A stretch of 64,000 nucleotides of DNA from Schistosoma haematobium (taxonomy: Eukaryota; Platyhelminthes; Trematoda; Strigeidida; Schistosomatidae): positions 1,054,001 through 1,118,000 of the forward strand of contig NC_067200.1 of the NCBI RefSeq assembly GCF_000699445.3. Reading direction: 5' to 3'. Made by a program: the position numbers and the translations under genes. Of this stretch, positions 1 to 13,100 are shown piece by piece. The stretch's first letter is position 1, and each line of letters opens with the position of its first letter. The notes under the pieces are model-generated. The model did not search any database. It saw only the letters and a list, made by a program, of their open reading frames with translations, and was not told where the DNA came from.

Positions 1-114
1 TCACTATCGTCACAGATATTGATAATGAGCCATATCCGACAACATCTGAAGTCATTAGGTTTCACGACCTTTAATACTCCGGCGAGTCACAGCTTAGGCA
101 ATGCTAATCTCACG

Positions 115-182
115 CAGTAGCTCAGTCGTTAGGGTGTTCAACTTCCGACCACAGTCACAATTTCAAACCACATCCCACTTGG
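115..182 (+). repeat. tRNA-like SINE head (putative)
   Basis: A pol III type-2 promoter can be read here: an A-box-like TAGCTCAGTCG near position 118 and, about 45 bases on, a weaker B-box-like TTTCAAACC. The spacing suits a tRNA-derived SINE. The stretch does not fold convincingly into a tRNA cloverleaf and lies just upstream of an RTE remnant, so it may be a SINE relic or an element 5' region. Confidence 0.3.
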
Positions 183-299
183 TTTTGACCAATCGGGCAG
201 TATCGTTAACCTTTATACTTACTGAAAGCAAAGTACACAAATCCGTACATGGTAATTGAGTTGAGTTAATCAATCTCAAACATTTCAAACATATCACCA

Positions 300-2170
300 C
301 AAACGAAGGCTGTTACGTAATGAAATCGGGCAAAACTTGCGTAAGGACCGAAAAGCCTGGTGGTCGGGGCGTGCTAATGAGCTGAAAGCATCAGCTGCAT
401 CCGGTAACTACCGGAAGCTCTTCCAATTCATCCAAGCCACTAGCAGCAAGAAGTCTGGTGTGAGCGAAACAGTCTGCGAGGATGACGGGATGCCAATCAC
501 TAACATCCATCGACGTCTTGGACAATGGGCAGAATTCTTCGAAGGGCAGGTCAACTGGTCTGCTGCTCCGGCAACATCGGTCGGACTGTCCTGCCCCTCA
601 TTCCCGGTGACGACTGATCCACCAAATGAGGCGGAAGCCCGCAAAGAACTCCAACTCTTGAAGCGCTACAAATCACCGGGCCCAGATGACTTGCCTCCAA
701 CTCTTTTTAGAGATGGTGGTGACTTTCTTGCTAAGAACTGACAACGTTGTTTACAAAGATCTGGGGACTAGAAAGCGTACCAACGTCATGAATTGAGTCG
801 ATAGTTGTCCCTATCTTTAAAAAGGGTTCACGTCGTTCCTGTAACAACTATCGGGGGATAAGTCTACTTCCGATTGCGTCCAAGATATTGCCTTCCGTCA
901 TACTTCGTAGGTTGTTCAAAACCCAAGAAAGATTGACTCGCGAGGAGCAGGCTGGGTTTCGTTCTGGTCGAGGATGTATTGATCATATCTTCACCCTCCG
1001 CCAAATGTAAGAACACCGTCATAATTATCACAGGCCAACAATCGTAGTGTTTCTTGACATTAGGGCTGCCTTCGATTCGTTGGACAGGACTGTTCTCTGG
1101 GATTGTCTATTGAAGAAGGGTGTGTCCGAGAAGTTTATAAACATCCTAAAGGCCCTATATAAAAACACCTCAGGTAGAGTGAGAGCATACAACCACCTTT
1201 CTTCATTGTTCTACTCAAGCAGTGGGGTTAGACAGGGTTGCCCAATCTCACCATTCCTCTTTGCCATCGATGACTTCTCAATTTTAAGTATGTGCGATAA
1301 TCCTAAAGCCATGCAATCCGCACTTAATCAGTTAGCAATCAATGTCCGTAGATACGGTATGTGCTTTGCACCTTCGAAGTGCAAAGTACTTCTACAAGAT
1401 CGGCAGTATTCTAATCCTGTACTCGCCCTGGATGGTGAGCAGATAGAAGTTCGTGTATCTAGATAGCTGCACAAGTGCTGGTGGTGGCGTAAGTGGTGAT
1501 GTCAGTGCACGTATAGTGAAAGCCAGAGCCAATCTGGGACATCTTTGGCACCTTCGTGATGTCAGTCTGGCTGTAAAAGGTCGAATCTACAACGCGTCGG
1601 TGAGAGCAGTTCTGCTCTGTGCTTGTGAAACCTGGTCTCTCTGAGTTGAGGATGTTAGATGACTCTGTGTGCTTGATCATCGTTGTCTCCGAAGGATTGC
1701 TGACATCTAATGGCAACACTATGTTAGTAATGCAGAGGTTCGGCATCGTGTGTTCGGGCACAGAGACGATAATGCAATTAGTGTCACCATCTTGAAACAC
1801 CGACTTCGGTGGCCTGAACATGTTTTACGAATGTCGTCCCAGAGAATTCCACGTCGTGCATTATTTGCCGACGCTGGGACTGGTTGGAAAAAGCGGAGAG
1901 GTAGTCAGTGTATGACATGGTGTCGAGGCATGAAATAAAGCTGCAAAGGGCTGGCTCCTGTTGGTCCTTCGCGACTCCTTGACTGGGTGCGACACGGTGG
2001 CTAGAGACGTTATCAGATGTGGCTCAGAATAGAAGCTAGTGGCGATCCTGCTGTAACCTTCTTTTACTTTCTTCATAAAAAGTGGTTGTATCTTCTTTAA
2101 CTAAAAGAGTTCTTCTGGTTGTACCTTTCCGTTTCCCCCATTATTATTATTATTATTGTTAGTAGTAGTA
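300..2170 (+). mobile_element. Degraded RTE-clade (SR2-like) non-LTR retrotransposon
   Basis: Fragments of one RTE polyprotein appear in order on the + strand in shifting frames. The endonuclease-RT linker is at 337-741 (KSPGPDDLPPTLF near its end). RT fingers and palm are at 1047-1466 (FLDIRAAFDSLDR, GVRQGCPISPFLF). RT thumb and C-terminus follow at about 1453-1644 and 1750-1938 (LRWPEHVLRM, TGWKKRRGSQCMTW). The YADD catalytic block that should follow the GVRQGCPISPFLF segment is missing: the reading jumps from FAIDDFS to MCDNPKAMQSALNQ, so about 25 residues are deleted. No endonuclease domain precedes the linker, so the copy is 5'-truncated. It ends in a short ATT/AGT repeat near 2140-2175, as RTE tails do. 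It probably lies in an intron of NOG1. It is inactive. Confidence 0.85.
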
Positions 2171-2452
2171 GTACACTACCTTACACTAATCTATGGTCGT
2201 AAATGTTCTTTTTTTTCTTTTACGCTCCTTACCTTATTTTTTTTACTCTTCCTATTCTCGTTGTTTTGTGTAGCGCATATATTTGGTGCCCTCTTGTACC
2301 AATATTTATGTGTTCAAATAAAATAAATATCAAGAGCTGTTATTTAAATGTTAATATTTTTCACACAGTCCTAGTTATAACTGTCCGATGACATTTTTTT
2401 TCTACATTCACCCTGATCGATGCAATTTTCTTACAAATTTATTTTAATATAG

Positions 2453-3968
2453 ACAGACGCACCATCTCGTCCACCGATAATCCCCGACGGTGTTCTAGAT
2501 AAACAAAGGAGACGTATGCTAAAACGTCTTCGTATTGCTAATTCACTCCAACCTAGCTCGCAACTTGAAGACGAAGATGAAGACTCATCGAAACGTTGTC
2601 GAACATTGCGTGATCGTGAACCAGAAGCTGATCCTGATGAAGGCTTCATATTGAATTTAAGAGAGCATTGGCGTATAAAATGTCCTGAAGAGGCAAATGA
2701 TATAATCCCTGAGATTTTGAATGGACATAACTTGATCGACCTATTCGATCCTGAAATTGAGGAGAAACTGAATGCTCTGGAAGAACAAGAGGCTGCTTTC
2801 GAAAATGCAGGGTTTTACGATGAATCTGAACTACTGAAGCAGGAAAATGACCCAGAAATGAAAAAAATCAAAGAAACCGCAGCGAGGTAAGACGTTTTAC
2901 ATATTCTATTGAAACTATATATGTAACCGTTAGTAACTTCAGCTAGATTTGAAAGAGAAGAAGCTTGATTTTTTTGTATGTTGATATTGTTGACCTGTCA
3001 AACTGTTATATCTTCATGATCAGTATTTTAATAGTAATAAAGTGAGAAGCTACTAAACCCAGCAGCATGAAATTTAAAAATATACCATCCAAATGCATCA
3101 ACGCTTAAAAGTGAGATTAATTCAGATTTTTTGTCCTACTTTCTGTCTATGCGTTAGCCTATTCGTGTCACATGTTTGGTGTGACTGCACCATGAACCAT
3201 AGTAAACCTTTTGACTAGAATGAATTATCTTCTTTGTGATCAATTTTTTTCTTCGTAAGCTTTGTTGTGTTATATCTGGCTTAAGTGCATGTAATCGTCT
3301 CTATTATAGGATAAGAGAAGCACGAGCATTGCGTGTTTTGGAATCACGAGCTCGTAAGCAAGTACGTAGACCTCAAGTACCTCGAAGTGCCCGTTCAGTC
3401 AGTGTACATAAAATACATCAGGAGCTGGGTGAGCTTGGTTTAGAAGTGGATATGCATGAACAAGTAAGTCAGCGTTTCTTTATTTCTCTCTTTCAATCAA
3501 CTCTTAGAAGTATAGTTATATAAATTTTCGAAGGGATTTTAGCTGTTTAAATCACATACTTTCTCAACAATCTGGTCGGAATTTTCCACAGATAGAGGAC
3601 TTGTTGCTTATATTGAATAGCTTTTTCACATTTCGTACGTTTAGTCGACAAAATAACCTTAAGTATTTGTTCTTCTTGATAATTTTTAGGGCGAACGTGG
3701 TCGTTCACTAAAGAGAGCTGCTAGAGCACGGAACTCAGCACCAAATCTGCACCGTGAGGCTTCAATTGCACGTGCGTCTGTGTCGCGATCTAGATCTGGT
3801 TTACGTGATGAAAAAATGCATGATACCGTTAAACGCATGTCCAAAATTGCTCAACGTAAGGTGGTAACATTAGCACGGAAAGGAGAAGGAGATCGTCATA
3901 TTCCAACACTAAAGCCAAAACATCTGTTTTCAGGCAAACGAGGGACTGGGAAAACTGATCGTCGTTAA
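2453..3968 (+). CDS. GTPBP4: Nucleolar GTP-binding protein 1 (NOG1), C-terminal three exons
   Basis: NOG1 is a nucleolar GTPase of the OBG family needed for pre-60S ribosomal subunit maturation. Only its C-terminal part is here, in three exons: 2453-2886, 3310-3463 and 3690-3968, stop TAA at 3966-3968. They total 867 nt in one frame (288 residues plus stop). Introns are GTAAG...TATAG (2887-3309) and GTAAGT...TTTAG (3464-3689). The first exon starts after TATAG at 2452, or 4 nt later after ACAG. It encodes PSRPPIIPDGVL, then the NOGCT-type segment (FILNLREHWRIKCPEE, DIIPEILNGHNLIDLFDP). The second has PRSARSVSVHKIHQELGELG. The last ends in the family's basic tail (SRSGLRDEKM, LARKGEGDRH, LKPKHLFSGKRG, DRR). 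The GTPase exons must lie upstream, probably left of the window. The identification rests on collinear matches to remembered NOG1 proteins. Confidence 0.9.
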
Positions 3969-4147
3969 TTTATTCTTTTTGAGTGATTTTATAACAAGAT
4001 ATTTTTAAAAAAAAATCACTGGTTTGTTTTCAGAACAATTTGTACGCATATGATAAATATAATATCGTGGTTTTCAATGCAAGGATAAAATTTACCGTGT
4101 TGACAAAACAAGAATCCGATTTTCACGCATTTGACATCTGTGATCAC

Positions 4148-7100
4148 TTATAAGTTTTTAAACGTTATCTCATCTAAAAGTTTGGTGTAATGATTAACAG
4201 TTCCACCGCGAGCTGCATTCCAAACACCGATTTCTCCTGATGGTTTATAAACCATTGAAAGACCACATATAGGTTCACAATTCACTCCAGTAAGCTCCAG
4301 ACTAGTAGGGATTTGTGCATCACTATGTGCTGTTGCTGGATCATACGGATAAACAAGAGTTCGTCCGTCATTTCGGCTAACAACAAGCAATAGATATTGA
4401 CAATTAGGTCGCCTACATACACGTATTTGTTGAACAGCACCTTTTTCATCTATTTCAAAGAATTAAACAAATATTCAATGGCACAGCATTATGAAATTTT
4501 TAGGATTAAATATTATTGGCAATTATTATTATCCTACTTAGGTTTTTTTTTGACGTAACTCAATTTCAAAAAGGTTGGTAACTTTCTTAAATATCAACTT
4601 ACGAGTTAACTGCCATAACGGTTGTTTTGTTTGACGTATATCCCATGAGGCAAGTTCTCCTTGCTGGCCACCGGCAAAAATTCCATAGTCCATAAAGCTA
4701 GAAACACAACTTCTAGGTACATCGATGAATTGGATTTCTTTTGAAAACGGTATCGGTATATCTTCAGGAAAAGCACATGCTTCGACCGATCCACTGGCAC
4801 TCGGTAATGTACACTGAGCAACACAACCTTTCTGACGAGCACCCAGCTCATATAAACGAACTGATGCATTAGTACCGGTCCCAACAGCAATCAAGGCATC
4901 CGATGTAGCAACTTCTTGGGCTGTTGTTGAAGATGTCTCTTGAACTGTTAAGAAATAAATCAACATGTAAACAATGCATCTGAATTTAGATGTATATATA
5001 TATATATATATCAGGGGAAGCACAAAATATAGTGGGCAGCTTGGATGCAACTAGACGATTTGGACTTCTATCACATACACAACAACAAATGTAAGTGAAG
5101 ACAGCCAGTGGAGCAGTAGTCCTCAACATACACAAAGGAAAAGGCCAAATCTTGAGATACGACACAGCGAACACAACCACACTTGATGGAGAAGCTCTAG
5201 AAGAGGAGTAAAAGTATACGTACATGAAAATCATCGATAAACAAGGCGGACCCGATGCAGACGTAAATGCAAGGGCCGCATTCCTACAGTTGAAGAACAT
5301 ATAGAACTCAAAACAACTATCTGTCAGCTAATTTCAAAGTCAGGATCTTCAATATGAACGTCAAGACAGTTTTACTGTACGAAGCTGAAACGTAGATTAC
5401 TACAACTATCGCCAAAAGGTGCAAGTAATTATAAACAGTTTTCTGCGCACGATACTCAATATCCATTGACCGGATACCATCAGTAACAGCCTACTATGAG
5501 AGAGAATAAGCCGGCTTTAACCTGAAGAAGAAGTTAGAGAAACACGTTCGAGGTAGATAGGACATGCATTACGAAAATCATGAAACTGTACCACGAGGCA
5601 AACGCTAACTTGAAACTCTGAAGGAATACGAAAAAAAGAAGACCAAGGAACACACAACTTTGAGAATCGAAAGCAGATATGAAAATGATGAATAGCAACT
5701 GGAAATGATACTTTAGTCTGACATGTATGCATGATGAGGAATGGTGATGCACAACCTAAATGTGAAATATATTTTGCTATTAGAATATTTGCAGTTGTTA
5801 CTGTCTTTATTCAAAAAGGTTTTAATATTACAATATAATTAAAATAAACAACCCATAACTTGCCTTCATACCAGGAATCTGGGTTGATGAGATCAGCTGT
5901 TTGAATCGGTAAACTAGGATGTTTTCGGATTGCTAAACATGTTATTTCTTCGAGAACCGTTGAAGAAACAGTATGTGGCTTAACAGCACTAAGGGTTACT
6001 GGGATTGCTGATATACAAGTCTAAATGGAATAAGTGAGAATATACAACGCAATAGAATTAATATTTTTAACTTCCTAATTTCAGAAGTTTAGCTATTTTG
6101 AAATTGTCTTTTTGAATCTAAGCGGATTTGAACGTTTATTTTCTATATGGGTGTTTTTGGATTAATTACATCCATTTTAAAATTTCTGTTCGAAAAAAAC
6201 CAGAGGTTTGACCATTTGTTAGTTGCTATATAGTTGTATACAAACTACAGGATGATAACTTGCAACAATGTTAATATACCTTGATAATTAAGTAAATTTC
6301 CATGCATCCAACACTTGTATGAGGATTAGCGATAATCAGTGTGAGTGAAACACGATTTGTAGCCAATGAGTTATCATCAACATAGAATCTGGCATTTGTT
6401 TAAACTGACCTTAAGTATCATACTGCAATAGGGCGATGAGATGAAACTGACAAGAATATCAAGTGAGACAGGAACAATGTGGTAGTAATAATAGTGAAAA
6501 AGACTGAGGATTGAAACTAGGGAAGTGTAAAGAGATATATGAAGCAATAATGGGATTCAAATCTGAAAAAAGATAATGAGTGTATGCATCAGGGCCATTA
6601 TTAACGATTTTACATTATATTGATCAAAGTCCTCAACTACTGATCACGCTGGCCCCATCCAGTTACTTTTCATTTATTTACATGATTCAGATAAACAGTT
6701 AGGGACTTTATGGACTGATGCTATGTCGTCTCCAGCTTTCCTACAACTTACTCCTACACTAGAAAGCAATGCCCGTCGGAGTAAGAGGTGACTAAACATA
6801 CGTAATACATGTATTGGCTATTTTGATTAGTAAGGATTCATAAACTCATCAACCGATTTGCCTAGTATCTATGCATAACGTCAGTACTGCTAGCTCAAAA
6901 TACGTCCTACACCCCGTAAATTAATAGTACCAACTCAAGTAATTAAACTGCTAAGTTATGTATTTAAATATGTATTTCTTTATTTGGAATTTTAAAGCGA
7001 ATATTTTCTGTGGACCAAACCAAGGTTTATCTAAAAAAGACTGTTTCGGTGAACTTCAGTTTTTCCTATTGTCTGATGTATACTCTAGATTTAGAAAGGT

Positions 7101-10100
7101 TGAAAGATATGATGTTTCTGCACTTCATATTAGTGCATATTGACTGATAAACAATATCTCGAATAGCACAGTCTATATGTTTTGCAATAACAGGTAAATA
7201 CTATGAATTCCAAAAAGTAGTATACAACTAGCCAGGAAATATTTGTTGTTAGACTTCATGAAAACATGTAACTCAAATCCATGTCAACTAACTAGTACTC
7301 TGTTGTTGAGAATGAGAATCTTCATCGACTGTCTGAGAAATGTTTTGCTTGTACTCGAAACCCGTCTATCACAACGTACTGTCGACCATATAATTCAAAA
7401 CGGGAAATAGGGGCTGCCAAACCATAACCAGGGATCACTTTAAAAAGTAAATAACCATAGGTCTGAGCCATGTTAGTAGATCTAAACTAGCTAGATGGGG
7501 TCTACGCGATAACCGCAACCAGTGACTGAAGATGGATAACACTGCTGGTTACTATGACCCAAATGCTTTCAGACTTCAACTTCCGCCTATTCAAATTTCA
7601 ACAACACAAAACTTTTTCACTACGTCTTGTCGGATCATACCGTTAGTGACTAGTGTTACTATTATTTCGACACTTCAGTTACTCATTATGTTAATCTCAT
7701 CTTGTGCTGATTTCGTACGGCATCTTCCACTGACATGAGGCTCTTTGTTAATTACGGTTGGCTGACCATTGAGCTATTTAGCCTGATGATGAAATAGATT
7801 TATTTCTCTGTGTAACACTTTTAAGAGGAATTCAACGATTATTTTTAGATCATGGTGTTGCACAAAATGCCTTGGGGAAGTCTCGCACAAGTCTCATAAC
7901 ACTCCAAAATACAACGTTCTAGCCTTCCATAGCAAAGAAAACGATAATCGTTTTACTATTCAGTCAGTCAGTCAGTAACAACGTAGAACTTCGTACGTAC
8001 GTACATCAGTTCGAGTTGCCACACCACATTAGCACAGAGATGCAGTGGTCGATTCAAATCCCGTAGTGGTAGAGGTAATAAGAGTATAAGCAGTAATCGG
8101 AAAGATTAGTGTTTGGAGATGTTATTTAAAGAGTATAATACAGTGAAATAAACTTGGGAAGAGAAAAAAAAGAGACAAGGGGGAATCAGGAGATCAAAAT
8201 TTGGGAGAACACAAAGAGTGGATGCACCTGCGCCATTGCAAGCGATTTTGAGCCATGTCATTCAAGGTCCCTAACCATCGGTTGCTATCATCTCGCGGTC
8301 CCCAACCAGGTAGTCTACACCTACCGACACGACTCAGTCCATTTGTCAATGACTTCATGGACTTGTGCCATGTTTTGGTCTGGCCGCCCCTAGATTTCTT
8401 CCAATCTACTCCTATACCACTGAACATCGCACGTCAAGGCAGTCGGTCGTTGGACATACGTAACACGTGTCTCAGCCATCTCAACTAATGAAGTTTCACT
8501 ACGTCATCAATCGATTTGCCATCCTTACCTAGTACCCGTTTCTTAACAATTGAATTACTTACTCGGTGTTCTCAGGATATACGAGCAATATTTCGAAGAC
8601 ACCTATGATCAAATACTAGTAACCTACGAATATCCTCTACTCTTACCGACCATGTTTCACTGCCATAAAGTAGGACGGAACGAACTGCTGTGCAGTAAAC
8701 CCGTCCTTTGTTTGATAGACGGATATCTCGCCTACGCCATAAATGACGCAAGTTGGCAAAAGCTAATCGAGCCTTCTGTATCCGTGCTGAGATTTCGTCA
8801 CACAGACCACAAGGGCTGATGAGACTTCCAAGATAAGTGATGCGATCGACACGCTCAATTGCTTCACTCCCTATCATTAGTTCGGGTGTCGATGCAACCC
8901 AATCCCGAAGCAACATTTTGCATTTCGAGGGAGAGAATCACATCTCGAACATGCTTGCATTGTTGCTTAGAGTGGTCAGAAGACTCTGCATTTTGTCAGC
9001 GTCTTCGCCAAATAAAACTGTGTCATCAGCATATTCTAAGTCAACAAGTGAACCTCCCGGTAGAAGTTCAACCCCTGGAAATTTAGATGAGGAGAGTGTT
9101 ATCTCTAAAAGTACGTCGACCACAAAGTTGAACAAGAATGGAGAGAGTGGACAGCCCTGACGAACACCAATTGAGGTAATCAATTCTGATGACAGTTCGC
9201 CATAAGCTCTCACTCTACCAGTTGTGTTCGAGTAGAGAACTTTTATAAGTTAATGTACTTCTTTGGTTCTCCTTTCAGTGACAAACACTGCCACAAAACC
9301 TCTCGAACAACAGGGTCGAATGCCGCCTTAAGGTCGAGAAATACTGCGATTGTGGGGCGTCTTAATGTGTGTCTGTGTTCTGGGACCTGACGTAGTGTGA
9401 ATATTTGGTCTATACAACCACGTCCAGGTCGAAAACCAGCCTGATTTTCTCTAGTCTGTTCTTCACGAGCTTTGATTAGGCGTCAAAGTATTAATGAAGC
9501 TAATATTTTAGACACTATATTAGTCAAACTGATTCCTCTGTGATTGTCACAAGATGACTTTTGTCCTTTCTTAAAGACTGGCACAATCAGTGATTGAGAC
9601 CAGTCAGATGGGATTACGTCCAGTTCCCAAATTCTACCTAAGACCTCAGTTAATCTCATTGCTAATACTGAACCACCATCCTTAAAAATCTCAGGAGTAA
9701 ATTTGTCAGGGCCTGCTGCTCTCCCTCGCTTCAGATTTCCTATGGCTTATTCAACTTCGTAAAGAGACGGAGGACCTACATTGACTTGCCACTCAGGTTG
9801 ACTAGAGATCGTGGGAAATCGAAGTGTGGCTGAAGGCCAGTTGAACTGATCCCTGAAGTGTTCTGCCCATCGATCGAATCTCCTGGATTGAGAGTGTATA
9901 ATATGTCCATCTTTCTCTGAGAGTCTTTCGCCAACAATCGGTTTCCGTAACAAGTCTGAACAATTGTCTGCTATTACCTATTGCCGCTGCCTTTTCCATC
10001 TCTTTTGCTTTCGCTACCCACCTCTGTTCACGATCATTGGGTAGACTTCTTGTCAGCTTGCGCTTAAGCTGACTCCGCTCTTCACTATGTTCAGAGCCAG

Positions 10101-13100
10101 GTGGAATGAGTTTCCGTGCATCTATCAGTGCGATAGATGCTTCTGAGATCTAGTATCGTTCCCTAACCTTACGGGTTACCGTACTAGCAGATATCACTGC
10201 TGTTTCCACAGCTTTACGCATATCATTCCATGCTGCCTCGAGGTGGGCATCACATACACGGCTGCCTAACTGTTTTTTTAGTTGTTCCTGAAATATACTC
10301 TTAGCTTGACTATCATTAAGTAGGGCCCTAAGAGGTTCACTTGCAGCGTCTTTCCTACATCCAGTAAGACGCAGACAGATACGCGCTCGTACTAGAGCGT
10401 GATCTGAATCTAAGCATGTGCTCCAGAATGAGCGACAGTCTTCTATCGAGCCCCTACATCGGTGGCTGATAGCGATGTGATCTATTTGGGTCCAACGCTG
10501 GGACGAATTAGGGGGTCTCCATGTTAAAAGATGTTTTTCCTTATGCTTAAAGTTAGTATTTGCAAGAAAGAGGCGGTTATCCGAGCATAGCTACAACAGA
10601 CGGTCGCCATTATCTGTTCTTTGAGCCACGACTCCATAAGATCCACCTAGGTGTCTTTCCCTATCGCTTAGTTCACCTACTTGAGCATTAAAGTCACCGG
10701 CCACTATTACTACATCCGAGCGCCTAGCTTTAAGAGGAGATTGGAGAGTTTTCTGTAAAACTCATCTTTTACATCATCTGAGCTGCAGTCAGTGGGAGAA
10801 TAGGCAGAAACGACGAAGAGGCAACGACGAGTGTCCCTATCTTTTCGGATCCTTACAGTTCCGTTCAGTCGGACAGCGCACAAACGACTGTCTACTGGGA
10901 TCCACTCTAAGAGAGCTAGTTCTGCCCTAGGACTCAATGCTATGCCTACGCCGGCGAGGCCACGGGAAGCAGGATCAGGGCTTCCAGATACACGAAGTGT
11001 GAATCGAGTCGGTTCTTTATTTTGGCATGGTGAGGTCAGATGAATGACGCTACTAGGATGCTGTATGCGCGTTTCGGAGACGCAGCACACATCGATGGCG
11101 CGGGATTCTAAAGTCCTAGCTAAGGAAGCATGTTGTCCTATTTGGCACAGTGTTCGGACGTTAAAAGCTCCTACATGTAGTTTAGAGCGTGGTTTCAGGA
11201 GACCAGGAATAGCGTTCCGCGTACTCGAATCGTTTGCCCTAGCGATGCGAGGTGGTAAAGAAACGTGAGGAGGGTTAGTCATGGAAATAAGAAAGGTATT
11301 AGGAGGTGTAGGAAGGATTTGAATGTGACCAACTTGGTTTCGTGCGCTGTTACGGGTATGAGGGCTGATATCACTTCCCGGTTGCCCACACCGTGGAAGG
11401 GTATTTCTTGAGGAACCGAAAATGAAATTGGATTAGTGTTGGTCTTGATGACCTGGGAGCGTGACCACAGAGCCCAAGGGACAGCTGCTTGAGGCCGGTC
11501 GCGCACGGCCCTTTTGTGGAAGGTTTTTAGTGAGTTAGCTCCGTTCTTCAAAGGGCCTTACCGCCGGAGACGGAAATCCGTGAGGTGTGACATTTTTAGG
11601 GTCGACCTTTTCTAACCTCACCCCTTCTTGTGGGAAGGCAGCATCGCTGCAGATGCTCGTTGTCCGAGGGAAACACCTTAATGTTGTCACACCCCTCTAC
11701 AATTAGCAGTACGACTTCGCCCTCAGACCCTGAGTTGTTGCTTTTAGTCTTACCGTTCTCCAATCGACCTTCCTGGCATGGTAGAACCTACAGGAACATA
11801 TGTTCCAGCCAATAGCGTTTTACTATTACGTGCAATTAAAAACTCATTTGATATGGAATTTAGTGCTTACAACTTCTGCTATTTCCCTTATTTCTAGCTA
11901 TTCGTACGAAAGTTTAAAGTGGATGAAAAAACCTTGGACTTGTATTCATTCAAATTTAATTTACTTACTTGTGTCGCCACATCCCATAGCCTTAACCAAC
12001 CTAGTCGATCTATAGAAGCAATATTACGACCACGATCTATGATGGCCGTGTCTAGGATACCAGTCCTATGACCTCCTGGTTCATTTTTATTATTAGAATT
12101 ACTGCAATTTAAACCAAGAGTGGCTGCACAACGACCAGTAATGAGACACCAAATTTTCAACTGCATATCACTGCCTGCTGTGAGTGCAACTAGCCCAGAT
12201 GGAAAAAATTTGCAGGTATATACATCTCCGACATGACCTTCGAGAGAACGCTGGAAAAAAAGGGATTGAAAAAAAACTTAACTGAAGCCACCAGTGAGAA
12301 AATAAAGTTGTCGACCAAAATCGTAGCAAACGGAACCAGGCATAAAATATGTACTTATCCTAATTGCTACATTTTATATAAATAAAAGAAAACATAGAAC
12401 TATGAAACAAAACTAATTCCACAAGATAAATGGAGTCCATAAATGTAAAGTAGGAAACGACGAGTTACAAGAAGATAGTGAATATACGTATCCCTGAGTC
12501 ATTACGATAGGTTTAAATGTAACCCAAGGTCTTCATATATGTAAAATATATCTACTATATGTGAAAGAGTCACATCACTACAAACCTGAAAGTCGAGTTA
12601 CGCAAAGGCGATTAAGCATACTGAGTCCACTGTAACGGACGTAAGAGAGACATTTTTTGACTGCAGATTACAGAAATCAAACCTTTTACCACGAAAAACT
12701 GAGAAGTAGGCTACGGAAGATAAAATGACGCTTTCCTAAATAACGAAAACCAGTACTGATATCCAAAATATGTTCACCTTTTTCGAAAGAACAATTTACT
12801 ATTTATGTAAATCAGGAGGAAATCACAGTCGATTTCCGGGTGTATTTGAAAATGTGTTAAAGATAAATTTGTAAGCTATTGTAAAGATGTCAATGAGTCT
12901 CCCAGATATAAGTTCCGAAAAGAAAACTCTAAACAGTTTTGTTGAGTTCGAGACAGTCTTGCAATCAAATAAAGTTCATGACATACATCAAGCATGATGG
13001 TGGTTAAGGGTAGAATCGTAGTTAAGATATCCTAGATATGACTGAAACCAAGCTAACTCCTCAGTTTCTTCTCCGTCTTCAGTAATAAGGATAGTAGGTT

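Noticed and set aside
7963..8150. Sm-alpha SINE with hammerhead ribozyme
   Set aside because: A and B boxes are present but no CTGATGAG plus GAAA core with three stems was found.
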